This document shows, piece by piece, positions 1-8,701 of a DNA stretch of 64,000 bases. Made by a program: the position numbers and the translations under genes. The number at the start of each line of letters is the position of its first letter. Position 1 is the stretch's first letter. The notes under the pieces are model-generated. The model searched no databases. It had not been told where the DNA came from and saw only the letters and a program-made list of their open reading frames with translations. This DNA comes from Salinibacter sp. 10B (GTDB lineage: Bacteria > Bacteroidota > Rhodothermia > Rhodothermales > Salinibacteraceae): assembly GCF_002954405.1 (NCBI RefSeq), contig NZ_MQWC01000004.1, positions 1,725,909 through 1,789,908 on the forward strand. The letters are read 5' to 3'.

Positions 1-2793
1 GGAGAAGTCGGCGTGCGGACTGCCAAGGTGCACGCGGTCCTCATCCGTAATCTGGTTGTCGCCATTCGTATCCACGTAGCGGAAGCGGCCCGGGGCGGCC
101 CCGTCCATGTACGTCGCACTGGAATTTCCGGTCGCCTCCTGTGCCTGAGCATTGGCCTGATCGATCTCCTCCTGGTTCTGCCAGAAACCCTCGATCTTGA
201 ACCCATAGAAGGAGGAAATGGGGTGTCCCACCTCATTTCGAATGATGGGCAACCCAAAGCGACGGAAATCCTGACTGAAGAAGTCTTGTCCCTCGGCGAT
301 GGACTCGATCTCGTTGTTGTACGTCGTGAACGTCAGGCGTCCACTCAACGAGATGTCGTCGGAGAAGTCCTGAGAGCCCCGAAGGGAGAGGTCGATGCCC
401 CGATTGCGCATGCTCGCCACGTTGCGGAAGGGCGCATCCGCCGCACCGGCCGTCGCGGGCAGTGAGGGGTTGTACAGAAGATCCTCAATACTCTTCTGAT
501 AAAAGTCGACCGTACCCTCCAACTGACCGTCCAGGATGGCAAAGTCGACGCCGATGTTGATGTCCTCATTGCGTTCCCACTTCGCATCCGGGTTTCCAAT
601 CCGCACCTGCCGGAAGCCCTGCTGGACGCTGTTGTTGGTGCCCCCGATCGCGTAGTACGAGTTGTTGATCGTCCCGCCGTAGAGGGTGTAGGCGTTGTTG
701 GGATCAACGTTCAGCTGATTCCCCATGACGCCGTATCCTCCACGGAGCTTCAGGTCGGTGAGCCACCCGATGTCCTGCAGCGGCCCGAGGTTCGACAACC
801 GCACGCCCGCCGTCGCGGCAGGGAAGGTACCCCACTGATTGTTCAGAAACTTCGACGAGCCGTCGCGTCGAACGGTGAGGCTCAAGAGATACGTGCTGTC
901 GTAGTTGTAGTCGACATTTCCGACAATGGAGAGCAACTGGTTAATGGAGCGGTCGGACCCGTTGATGGTCGTCGTCCCCGATCCCGTCGCCAGCTGCGTG
1001 TAGTCCGGATTGAAACTGAAGTATCCCTGTCGCCCCACGGCGTCGAACCGCGTGACGTTCTGAACGGCTTCAGCGGCCGCCAGCACCGTCACGTTGTGAT
1101 TCTCCGCAAAGGTCCCGTCGTAGGTGACCTGATTAGACCACGTCCAGCTCCGGTCGTTGTAGACCTGCTCGGTGTACGCGTTGGTGGACGTGTTCTCGGA
1201 GTTCTCGTACGTCGGATAGGTAAAGTACTTGAAGTACCCCGAGTTGATGTCGGCGCCGAAGTTGGAGCGGGCCGTAAAGTCCTCGAGGAAGTCCACTTCC
1301 ATAAACACATTTCCGAAGAGGCGCCGATCCTCGTCGTCGTCGGTTCGGGCCCGGTGGCGAATGGCAACCGGATTGGACGCATTTCCGAGACTGGCATTCG
1401 CGACGGCCGTTCCGGCGAAGTTCCCCTGGATGTCCCGTACCGGAATAATGGAATGCTGGCGGTACGCCATCCCGAGGGCCTGGCCCTCCTGAAGCGTCCC
1501 CGCCTGCAGGTTTTCACTCACCGTAAACGCGAGGTTCTCTCCAATCCGGAAATTATCCGTAATATTGAACTCCGTGTTGGCCCGAATGGAGTACCGTTCG
1601 AACGAGGTGTTCATCACGGTTCCCTCCTGGTTCGTGTAGCTCACCGAGGTGAAGTAATTCCCCAGATCGCCGCCGCCGCCCACGCTCAGGTTGTGGGAGG
1701 TCTGCATCGCCGGATCGGTGATCTCGTCGAACCAGTTGGTCCCGTCTTGATTCGAGCGTACGTACTGCGTGAAGTTGCCGAGCGCGCCTGGATCCGTGTA
1801 CTGCGGGTTTACGAAGTAGTCGTCCGTGTTCGGATCCTCCGCCCCGACCGGCTCAAGCCACGTGGGCACTCTCGGCTCGTCGCCGTCGCCCCACACGGTG
1901 GAGGACGGGTCCTGGCCGGCGTTCCGCTGGGCCATGAAGACGAGCTCGCCCTGCTCCTGCGGAGACAGAATATCGTACACGTTGCCCGACTCCGGAACCT
2001 GGTAGCCAACACTGGCACTGTAGTTGACGGAGACATCCTCGTCACCCCCGCCCTGACTGGTCGTAATCACGACCACGCCGTTGGACGCACGAGCACCATA
2101 CTGCGAGGCAGCTCCGGCATCCTTCAGTACCTGAAGGGACTCAATGTTCTGCGAGTTTAAGAACGAGATGTCCTGCGTCGGCACCCCGTCGACCACAAAC
2201 AGTGGCTGGTTGTTGCCGAAGGTGTTGAAGCCGCGAATGTTAATCTGCGGCTCGTCGCCCGGCTGGCCCGACGTCCGAACCGTCACCCCGGCGAGCTGCC
2301 CCTGCAGCTGTTCGGTCACCTGCGCGGAGCTTAGCTCCTGCATCTCGCCGACGTCGGCCACATCGACCGATCCCGTGAGGTCGGCGCGACGCTGCTCGCT
2401 GTACCCAACCACGACAATTTCCTCACCGGTCAGGGTCGACGGCTGCAGGGTCACGTCAATCGTCGTCCGCCCCTCCACGTCAACGGTTCGCGTATTGAAT
2501 CCGACGAAGGAAAACTGAAGCGTCGAATTCTCGCTGGGTACCGTGATCTCGTAGCCTCCATCCGCTCCCGTGGTCGTTCCGATTTGCGTTCCCACGACCT
2601 GAATGTTTACCCCCGGAAGCGACTCCCCGCTCTCCGCATCGGTGACCGTCCCCGACACTGTGGGACCATCCTGCGCCCGGACGGCACTCGGCACTGTACA
2701 AAAGGCAAATAAAACCGCGATCCCGAGGAGCAAGACCCCGCCCCCTCGCGAAGCGGCTTTGAATGAAAGGAAAGGTTGTAATAATTGCTGCAT
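1..2793 (-). CDS. SusC/RagA-family TonB-dependent outer membrane receptor (3' end cut by window)
   Basis: An open frame of 931 codons runs from an ATG at 2793 to the window edge without a stop, so the C-terminus is missing; SusC proteins usually have about 1000-1050 residues. Residues 1-40 form a signal peptide ending in VRA before QDG. Residues 45-125 resemble the carboxypeptidase-regulatory-like domain at the N-terminus of SusC proteins. The text EEIVVVGYSEQRR near residue 140 is the characteristic entry to the plug domain, followed by a long beta-barrel with alternating aromatic residues. The last visible residues resemble the conserved GxPHxDF segment near the end of the family. The protein should import a glycan, peptide or other large substrate with a SusD partner, which would lie to the left of the window. 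The substrate cannot be told from this sequence. Confidence 0.93.
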   Translation of the reverse strand, partial: MQQLLQPFLSFKAASRGGGVLLLGIAVLFAFCTVPSAVRAQDGPTVSGTVTDAESGESLPGVNIQVVGTQIGTTTGADGGYEITVPSENSTLQFSFVGFNTRTVDVEGRTTIDVTLQPSTLTGEEIVVVGYSEQRRADLTGSVDVADVGEMQELSSAQVTEQLQGQLAGVTVRTSGQPGDEPQINIRGFNTFGNNQPLFVVDGVPTQDISFLNSQNIESLQVLKDAGAASQYGARASNGVVVITTSQGGGDEDVSVNYSASVGYQVPESGNVYDILSPQEQGELVFMAQRNAGQDPSSTVWGDGDEPRVPTWLEPVGAEDPNTDDYFVNPQYTDPGALGNFTQYVRSNQDGTNWFDEITDPAMQTSHNLSVGGGGDLGNYFTSVSYTNQEGTVMNTSFERYSIRANTEFNITDNFRIGENLAFTVSENLQAGTLQEGQALGMAYRQHSIIPVRDIQGNFAGTAVANASLGNASNPVAIRHRARTDDDEDRRLFGNVFMEVDFLEDFTARSNFGADINSGYFKYFTYPTYENSENTSTNAYTEQVYNDRSWTWSNQVTYDGTFAENHNVTVLAAAEAVQNVTRFDAVGRQGYFSFNPDYTQLATGSGTTTINGSDRSINQLLSIVGNVDYNYDSTYLLSLTVRRDGSSKFLNNQWGTFPAATAGVRLSNLGPLQDIGWLTDLKLRGGYGVMGNQLNVDPNNAYTLYGGTINNSYYAIGGTNNSVQQGFRQVRIGNPDAKWERNEDINIGVDFAILDGQLEGTVDFYQKSIEDLLYNPSLPATAGAADAPFRNVASMRNRGIDLSLRGSQDFSDDISLSGRLTFTTYNNEIESIAEGQDFFSQDFRRFGLPIIRNEVGHPISSFYGFKIEGFWQNQEEIDQANAQAQEATGNSSATYMDGAAPGRFRYVDTNGDNQITDEDRVHLGSPHADFS

Positions 2794-2997
2794 GTCATCG
2801 TTGCTGGCTGGAAGAAAACTAGATGGCCCCCGACGAACACGGCGAGGCATTTGTGCAACCGGTTTCAGCAGGAAGAGCCGTCCCGACACGTCCTTGGGAC
2901 CGGTTCCAAATGTCCTCCGTCCAAAAGGGAATACCTCTTCCGCTTGAGATGGGAAATTCCCGTTTTTATGGACGAAGAATATTCAACCAGGGTGTGA

Positions 2998-3009
2998 GAA
3001 ACCGTTTTC
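2998..3009. promoter_or_regulatory. LacI-type operator-like palindrome upstream of susC
   Basis: GAAACCGTTTTC fits the LacI-family half-site scheme GAAA-N-CG-N-TTTC, with one mismatched pair. It lies downstream of the candidate susC promoter, where a bound repressor would block transcription. The neighbouring LacI gene and the other two similar sites (5930-5943 and 6099-6114) make it a plausible operator. A separate palindrome, GGGAAATTCCC, lies at 2951-2961. Confidence 0.35.
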
Positions 3010-3061
3010 AGTTGCACCGCGCTCTAAATGAACGTATGAAGTTACGCAAACTCAACGCTTT

Positions 3062-3093
3062 ATTATAACAATATATGAAGTTTTATCGAACAA
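3062..3093 (-). promoter_or_regulatory. Possible promoter of the SusC gene
   Basis: In a strongly AT-rich patch the minus strand carries a perfect TATAAT at 3067-3062. A weak TTGTTC lies about 20 bases upstream, which is longer than the usual spacer. The resulting leader would be about 260 nt. The same TATAAT occurs upstream of the tRNA gene in this window, which supports use of this -10 type. Confidence 0.35.
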
Positions 3094-3336
3094 AAGGAGG
3101 GTAGTGTCATTTTCCGCCCCTCCAGGGTCGGTATTTTCTCCCGGTTCTGCCCCTTCTGCCGTCCGTTTCTCCCCAGTCCAATTTAAACCATCCCTTCCAG
3201 TCACTGTAGAGTCCTCACGACTCTGACCCTCAAAGGATCGACGCTTTCATTCCGATGTTACTTTCACTGTCGTGCTTTCTCCATATAGGGTCTTTGACCC
3301 GCGAAACCGATTTCTTTTGACTTCTGCTGGAGACCG

Positions 3337-4887
3337 ATGCGCCTGCATTCTCTTCTCTTCCTTCTTTTCCTGCTCTCCTGTACCCAGCCAGATCCCTCCG
3401 CCAACGAATCACAAAGCGTGCGGGACGGCCGTCGGCTCGCCAATCAGCATTGCTGGACCTGCCATACGCCGGCCTCTCCTTCCACCCTGGACAAGGAGAC
3501 GTGGACAAACGGCGTGCTCCCCGCCATGGCCCCAAAGTTGGGCATTCAGGTGATGTGGGACGATAACTACTACAAGCCCGACGCCCGCCCCGACAACACC
3601 CCCCGCGACTCGGTCCTCAGCCTGCAAGAATGGCGCAAGATCGTAGCGTACTTTCGTGCCCAGGCCCCCGACTCGGTCACCCTTCCTCCTCCCCCCGCCA
3701 CCCTGCGCCGCTCTCTTCCGCTCTTCTCCATACGGACACCGCCTCCCAATCGCCGCCGCTCGCCGTCCACGGCAATGGTCGCAATCGACACCGCCCGGCA
3801 CCGCCTGTACACCAGCACCGTGTCGGCTGGACGTCTGGCCCGGTGGAGCCCGTCGTTTGAGCGCACCCCCCTGGAACTCCCACCACTGAAGGGGGTCGAA
3901 ACGCAGTTCGTCCGGGACTCGACGGGGGCCCGGCAAGTCGTGTTTACGGGCATCGGTACCATGCGCGCCGTCAACTCTGCCCGCGGACGCGTCGAAAGAC
4001 TGAACGTGGAAACGGGACGTCACCACACCATTGCCGACCAGTTGCCGCGGCCCGTCTGTGCGCGTCCTGGCGACTTCAATCAGGACGGACGCCGGGACTG
4101 GCTGGTCTGCGGCTTCGGCCACGACCGCGGTGGACTCTACCTCTTTGAGCAGCAGCCCGACGGGACGTACCGGAAACGTGTGCTTCGCTCCGTCCCTGGA
4201 GCCGTTGACGCCCAGATCGGCGATTTCAACGACGACGGGTGGACGGACGCCATGGTCCTCTTTGGCCACTCGAAGGAAGGCGTCTGGCTCTTTTTGAACG
4301 ACGGCACAGGCCACTTCGTGCAGAAGAGCGTCGTGCGCTTTCCGCCACACTATGGGTCGTCCAGCCTTCAGGTCGTCGACTTCAACGGCGACGAGCGCCC
4401 AGATCTGCTATACACGAGCGGAGACAACGCCGACTACTCCACCATTCTCAAGCCCTTCCACGGCGCGTACATTTACATCAACACCGGAGATTTCCAGTAC
4501 GAGAAGCGATTCTTCTACCATTTCAATGGAGCCACCGAGGCCGTTGCCCGAGACTTTGACGAGGACGGCGACCTAGACATCGGGATGATCGGGTTTTTTG
4601 CCGATCTCCGATCGGACGCCGCGCAGGATTTCGTGTATTTGGAGCAGGATGGCCCCCTGGAATTTACTCCGCATGCCCCCCCTATTGCGCACAAAGGACG
4701 ATGGATCAGCATGGATGCCGGCGATTACGATGGCGACAACGACGTGGACCTCGTCCTGGGCAATTTCCCTCGACGCTATTCATCCTCACGCCGCACGACC
4801 GACTCCACATCTTCTCGTCCTCCCTTCCTCATTCTGGAAAATCAACTCCGGGCCCCCACCCCAACCGACGCCCCGTCGGCCGAATAG
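3337..4887 (+). CDS. Lipoprotein with a c-type heme motif and FG-GAP/VCBS repeats
   Basis: This 516-residue protein has a lipoprotein signal with LLSC (Cys15). A single CxxCH heme c motif, CWTCH, lies at residues 39-43, with a possible Met ligand at residue 64. From about residue 230 there are at least five FG-GAP/VCBS units with acidic calcium-loop signatures such as GDFNQDGRRD, GDFNDDGWTD, RDFDEDGDLD and GDYDGDNDVD, which would form a beta-propeller. It is expected at the outer membrane or in the periplasm. Cytochrome-propeller proteins of this kind occur near polymer-uptake genes, but their reaction is not established. It is convergent with the LacI gene, only 4 bases apart. Confidence 0.75.
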   Translation: MRLHSLLFLLFLLSCTQPDPSANESQSVRDGRRLANQHCWTCHTPASPSTLDKETWTNGVLPAMAPKLGIQVMWDDNYYKPDARPDNTPRDSVLSLQEWRKIVAYFRAQAPDSVTLPPPPATLRRSLPLFSIRTPPPNRRRSPSTAMVAIDTARHRLYTSTVSAGRLARWSPSFERTPLELPPLKGVETQFVRDSTGARQVVFTGIGTMRAVNSARGRVERLNVETGRHHTIADQLPRPVCARPGDFNQDGRRDWLVCGFGHDRGGLYLFEQQPDGTYRKRVLRSVPGAVDAQIGDFNDDGWTDAMVLFGHSKEGVWLFLNDGTGHFVQKSVVRFPPHYGSSSLQVVDFNGDERPDLLYTSGDNADYSTILKPFHGAYIYINTGDFQYEKRFFYHFNGATEAVARDFDEDGDLDIGMIGFFADLRSDAAQDFVYLEQDGPLEFTPHAPPIAHKGRWISMDAGDYDGDNDVDLVLGNFPRRYSSSRRTTDSTSSRPPFLILENQLRAPTPTDAPSAE

Positions 4888-4891
4888 GAGA

Positions 4892-5896
4892 TTAGCGCGT
4901 GCTCGACGCCCGAATGCGGAGAACCGGATCCAACTGCTTCACCCGGCGTGCCGATTGACCATCGTCCGACGTTTTGATGAGATCGAGGAGCATGGTAATG
5001 GCCTCGGAGCCGAGATCCCGCATCCGGGCATCGATCGCCGACAGCGACGGGGTGAAGTACTCGGCGCTCGGGACATCGTCGAACCCAACAATTGCCATAT
5101 CGTCCGGCACGTGGAGGCCTCGCTCTCGGAGAACACGAACGGCTCCCATCGCCATGTAGTCGTTCGATGCGAACACGGCTGTCGGCCGCGGATCCGCCTC
5201 CAGCACTTCACAGATGGCCTCCCCGCCCGACTCCCGCGTGAAGTCGCCGGTCGCAATCCACTCGTCCCGCCCCGACAAACCCGCTTCCGCCATCGCCGAG
5301 TGGTATCCGCCCAGACGCTCGCGGGCCTCATAGTTGGCGAGGCTCCCCGTCAGGATCCCAATCCGTTCGTGACCCTGCTCAATGAGATGGCGCGTCGCCA
5401 TCCGCCCCCCTTCGTGGTTGTCAATCGAGAGCACGTGGAATTGGTGTCCCCCGGGAGCACAGTTTAGGAGTACGACCGGGAGATCGTCCGAAAGGTAGGC
5501 CTCAAAGTCCGACGCCGAAAGCTGTGGGAGCATGAGGACGAGGCCGTCCACACGTCCATACATGGAGCGAAGTGCCTGCTGGAGATCCTTGGACGTATGA
5601 TGAGAACTCGAAAGCAGGAGAAACCGGTCGTGTCGCTGGGCTTCCTCATCGAGGCCCCGAATCACCTCGGGAAAATACTCCCCCGTTAAGTACGGCATCA
5701 ACACCCCAATCGTCGCCGTCTCTTTGATGCTCAAACTTCGAGCCGTTGCGTTCGGCACGTAGCCCAGTCGCTCGGCGGCGTCGAGAATGCGCTCCCGAGT
5801 AGACTCCTCGACAGGCGCTGTATCGTTAAAAACACGGGACACGGTTGCAGGCGATACATCGGCTTCCTCTGCCACCGCTCGGATGGTTGCCGCCAT
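4892..5896 (-). CDS. LacI-family transcriptional regulator
   Basis: The 334-residue protein has a classic LacI helix-turn-helix at residues 1-55 (VSPATVSRVFND, then the hinge-helix region), followed by a periplasmic-binding-protein-like sensor domain to the end. Length and arrangement are typical. It should bind palindromic operators with a central CG and respond to a sugar or nucleoside. It is divergent from the symporter gene at 6203; that intergenic region holds two LacI-type palindromes, so autoregulation and control of the transporter are likely. The ligand is unknown. Confidence 0.93.
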   Translation of the reverse strand: MAATIRAVAEEADVSPATVSRVFNDTAPVEESTRERILDAAERLGYVPNATARSLSIKETATIGVLMPYLTGEYFPEVIRGLDEEAQRHDRFLLLSSSHHTSKDLQQALRSMYGRVDGLVLMLPQLSASDFEAYLSDDLPVVLLNCAPGGHQFHVLSIDNHEGGRMATRHLIEQGHERIGILTGSLANYEARERLGGYHSAMAEAGLSGRDEWIATGDFTRESGGEAICEVLEADPRPTAVFASNDYMAMGAVRVLRERGLHVPDDMAIVGFDDVPSAEYFTPSLSAIDARMRDLGSEAITMLLDLIKTSDDGQSARRVKQLDPVLRIRASSTR

Positions 5897-5929
5897 AGCA
5901 TCGATGGTTTTCGTTTGCCTTCACTGGGC

Positions 5930-5943
5930 TGAAATCGATTTCA
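5930..5943. promoter_or_regulatory. Perfect 14-bp LacI-type operator upstream of the lacI-like gene
   Basis: TGAAATCGATTTCA is a perfect palindrome with the central CG typical of LacI-family operators. It lies 34 bases before the start codon of the regulator at 5896, a position suited to autorepression. Confidence 0.6.
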
Positions 5944-6098
5944 TCTATCGCTTGCAGAAAATATTGTTCTCCTTTTTCACCATTACCCCTCGTTTTCTAT
6001 TTCTTTTGGAAGATAAGAGAGTCGCCGCTCTCCCTCCTCCCCATACTCACATTTCAGATTATTGCAATGGTGAACGAGCCCGAAACGCTCCACTTCGG

Positions 6099-6114
6099 TT
6101 GAAAGCGCTTGTAG
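6099..6114. promoter_or_regulatory. LacI-type operator-like site upstream of the symporter gene
   Basis: TTGAAAGCGCTTGTAG contains the perfect core AAGCGCTT (6103-6110) and fits GAAA-N-CG-N-TT. It lies about 90 bases before the symporter start at 6203. Confidence 0.5.
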
Positions 6115-6202
6115 AGGAGGGAATCCTTTCTTAACGTATGGGGTCCGGCGTTATTCATGCGATTTCCCACCCTCGCGTTATTCATAGACTCCCTATCCTC
6201 TT

Positions 6203-7492
6203 ATGAATCGTACGATTCAGGCTCGCCTCAGCGCGATGATGTTTCTGGAGTTCTTCGTCTGGGGGGCGTGGTACACCACCGTCGCGGTTACGATGACAGC
6301 TCACGGCATGGAGGGACTCACCCACTGGCCCTTCACCGTGAACCCCATTGCGGCGCTCGTCGCTCCCTTCTTCGTGGGCCTCGTGGCCGATCGGTACTTT
6401 GCCACGCAGCGTGTGCTCGGGGTTCTTCACCTCCTGGGAGCTGCCTTTATGTTTGCGGCTCCGTCCGTCATTGGATACCCCACGATCTTCATCCTGCTCC
6501 TGCTGGCGTACAACCTATGCTACATGCCCACCATGAGCCTGGCAAACACGCTGGCGTTCCACAACATGACGGACCAGGAGTCGCAGTTTCCGGTGATCCG
6601 CGTCTTTGGAACGATTGGCTGGATCGTCGCCGGGCTGCTCGTCAGCTTTGCCGGAGCCTACTTCGTGCCTGAAGGGGTCATTCCGGAAGAAACGACCTTC
6701 CCGCTCTACCTCACGGCAGGTGTAAGTGCCATCTACGGCCTGTACAGCTTCACGCTCCCCCACACTCCTCCCCCCGCCAAGGGCGAAGAGGTGTCCGTCC
6801 GGAGCATTGCCGGCATTGATGCCCTGAAGAAGCTTGGAAGCCCCTCGTTCTACGTCTTTCTCGCCAGCTCCTTTCTGATTTCCATTCCCCTGGCGGCGTA
6901 CTACAACTTCACGCAAACCTTCCTCGCCAACTCGGGCTTTCAGGACGTTGCGGCCGTTCAAACGGTCGGGCAGGCCTCCGAGGTCATCTTCATGCTCCTC
7001 ATGCCGATTTTCTTCATCCGGCTGGGCGTAAAGTGGATGCTGGGTGTAGGCATGCTCGCGTGGGTCGTCCGCTACGGGCTCTTCGCGCTCGGCGCTCCGG
7101 ATGCCGTCACGTGGATGATTATCTCCGGCATTGCCCTGCACGGCATCTGCTACGACTTCTTCTTCGTCACCGGGCAGATTTACGTCGACAAGAAGGCAAG
7201 CGATGACATTCGGGGACAGGCGCAGGGCCTCATTATCCTCCTCACCTACGGCGCTGGCATGCTGATCGGCGCCCAGCTCGCGGGCTGGCTCTTCAACTTC
7301 ATCCGCACCGGCGAGCAGCTGTCTCCCGACCAGTGGCTGACCTTCTGGTGGGTCCCGGCCATCTTTGCGGGCATTGTCTTCCTGCTCTTCATGTTCTTCT
7401 TCGACGACGAGGTGGAGGTGTCCGACCAGTCCGTCGCCTCCGTGATGGGCGCTGAATCCGAAGAGGAGACAGAAAAAGAACCGGCGGCCTAA
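6203..7492 (+). CDS. MFS permease of the nucleoside:H+ symporter (NHS) type
   Basis: This 429-residue protein has about 12 hydrophobic segments. Its N-terminus (LSAMMFLEFFVWGAWYTT) is characteristic of the NupG/XapB-like nucleoside:H+ symporter family, found widely in Bacteroidota. The C-terminal tail is short and acidic. It should sit in the inner membrane and import nucleosides or a related sugar by proton symport. Its divergence from a LacI regulator, with two operator-like palindromes between them, suggests substrate-inducible expression. The real substrate may be a sugar rather than a nucleoside. Confidence 0.85.
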   Translation: MNRTIQARLSAMMFLEFFVWGAWYTTVAVTMTAHGMEGLTHWPFTVNPIAALVAPFFVGLVADRYFATQRVLGVLHLLGAAFMFAAPSVIGYPTIFILLLLAYNLCYMPTMSLANTLAFHNMTDQESQFPVIRVFGTIGWIVAGLLVSFAGAYFVPEGVIPEETTFPLYLTAGVSAIYGLYSFTLPHTPPPAKGEEVSVRSIAGIDALKKLGSPSFYVFLASSFLISIPLAAYYNFTQTFLANSGFQDVAAVQTVGQASEVIFMLLMPIFFIRLGVKWMLGVGMLAWVVRYGLFALGAPDAVTWMIISGIALHGICYDFFFVTGQIYVDKKASDDIRGQAQGLIILLTYGAGMLIGAQLAGWLFNFIRTGEQLSPDQWLTFWWVPAIFAGIVFLLFMFFFDDEVEVSDQSVASVMGAESEEETEKEPAA

Positions 7493-7535
7493 CAAGCCAG
7501 TAGGGAGGTCCCCTCGATTCCAAATTCGTACCTCG

Positions 7536-7572
7536 GCGGCGGCCTGCTTCACGGCGGGTCGCCGCTTTTTTT
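7536..7572 (+). terminator. Rho-independent terminator after the symporter gene
   Basis: A stem of about 12 pairs (7536-7547 with 7554-7565, two or three of them G-T) with a small loop is followed by seven T residues. Confidence 0.85.
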
Positions 7573-7681
7573 GATTCCCGTGGCCTGATTCTCGAAGGAG
7601 CGTCGGGCAGCAAACACGTGTCTCTGTGCCGCGTGTCTCTTCTTCGCATATTGCCGTGATCGTCGTCTTCGCGTCCCCGAA

Positions 7682-8701
7682 ATGACGCCTCCCGACCGTT
7701 TTCGCTCGGCCACATTCGACACGTATACCCCCATCACGCCCAGCCAGGCCGAGGCCCTAAGCACCGTGCGCTGGTTTACCGCTCGCGTTCTCACCTCCCC
7801 GACGCTCTACGAACGGACCAAACGGTTCTTCGGGCTATCGGCTGCGTCGGCGCCGAACGGGCTCTATCTGGTCGGCCCCGCCGGAACGGGCAAAACGCAC
7901 CTGCTCGCCGCCACCTACCACGCACTCTCCCCTGAGGTGTCCTGCGCCTTTCTGCACTCCAGCACTCTCTTTCGGCAAACGGAGCCCCCGGCCGATTTCG
8001 CGCACGCACTGGCCGACCAGCATACGGTCTGCTGTCTCGATGAGGTCGAGATCGACGATCCCGCCAATGAGATGCGCCTCGTGCAGTTCATGAAGACGCT
8101 CGCCGCGCGCAACGTCCCCCTCCTGGCCACGAGCAACATTACGCCGGACACGTCCCTGTCGTCTCAGCTCAGCAGCGGTCGCCTGCATCGGTTTCTCCAA
8201 TCGGAATTTTCGGAGCGGTACCACATCGTGGAGGTGAAGGGCGCGGACTATCGACGGACACAAGACGTTGAGCGGACTGGGGAAGGATGGGTCGGCCCTC
8301 CAGAGCATACCCGCCCTGCGATGCAGCAGGCCTACCGGGCAACCGACGATGCCTCCCGCTGGTGGTCGTTCGATGACCTTCGGCGGGCGTCGACCGAAAT
8401 GTCCCACCCTCGGCTTATCGATACCCTCTCGGCAGTCGACCACCTCTTCATCGCCGACATCTCGATCTCGAACACCGACGACGCATTGCGATTGCTCCGC
8501 GTGATCGATGCGCTTTACCTCCGCGAGGACGCCCCTGCACTGTACTTTACAGCGACAGCCGCCCCTGATGCCTGGTTTGCCCCCGATGCCCACGCCGGCG
8601 TCGCGCAGGCTGTGGCCGAAAAATTTGCACGAACCGTGTCCCGCATCTATGCTTTGTGCTCGGTCCACACGGTCGACCCCACGCCGTCTGAAGCCTGCTG
8701 A
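7682..8701 (+). CDS. zapE: ZapE/AFG1-like P-loop ATPase
   Basis: The 339-residue protein has Walker A GPAGTGKT at residues 65-72 and Walker B CCLDE near 117-121, followed by a sensor-like segment LLATSN. This is the order of the AFG1/ZapE ATPase family. In Proteobacteria ZapE acts at the Z-ring, and mitochondrial AFG1 serves protein quality control; the role in this phylum is not established. It stands alone, with a terminator before it. The ATG at 7682 is chosen because the family's conserved N-terminal region begins soon after it. Confidence 0.82.
   Translation: MTPPDRFRSATFDTYTPITPSQAEALSTVRWFTARVLTSPTLYERTKRFFGLSAASAPNGLYLVGPAGTGKTHLLAATYHALSPEVSCAFLHSSTLFRQTEPPADFAHALADQHTVCCLDEVEIDDPANEMRLVQFMKTLAARNVPLLATSNITPDTSLSSQLSSGRLHRFLQSEFSERYHIVEVKGADYRRTQDVERTGEGWVGPPEHTRPAMQQAYRATDDASRWWSFDDLRRASTEMSHPRLIDTLSAVDHLFIADISISNTDDALRLLRVIDALYLREDAPALYFTATAAPDAWFAPDAHAGVAQAVAEKFARTVSRIYALCSVHTVDPTPSEAC

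Noticed and set aside
1096-2160. Long open frame on the plus strand opposite susC
   Set aside because: It is the complement of the SusC coding sequence and has no domain-like features; the SusC frame is far better supported.
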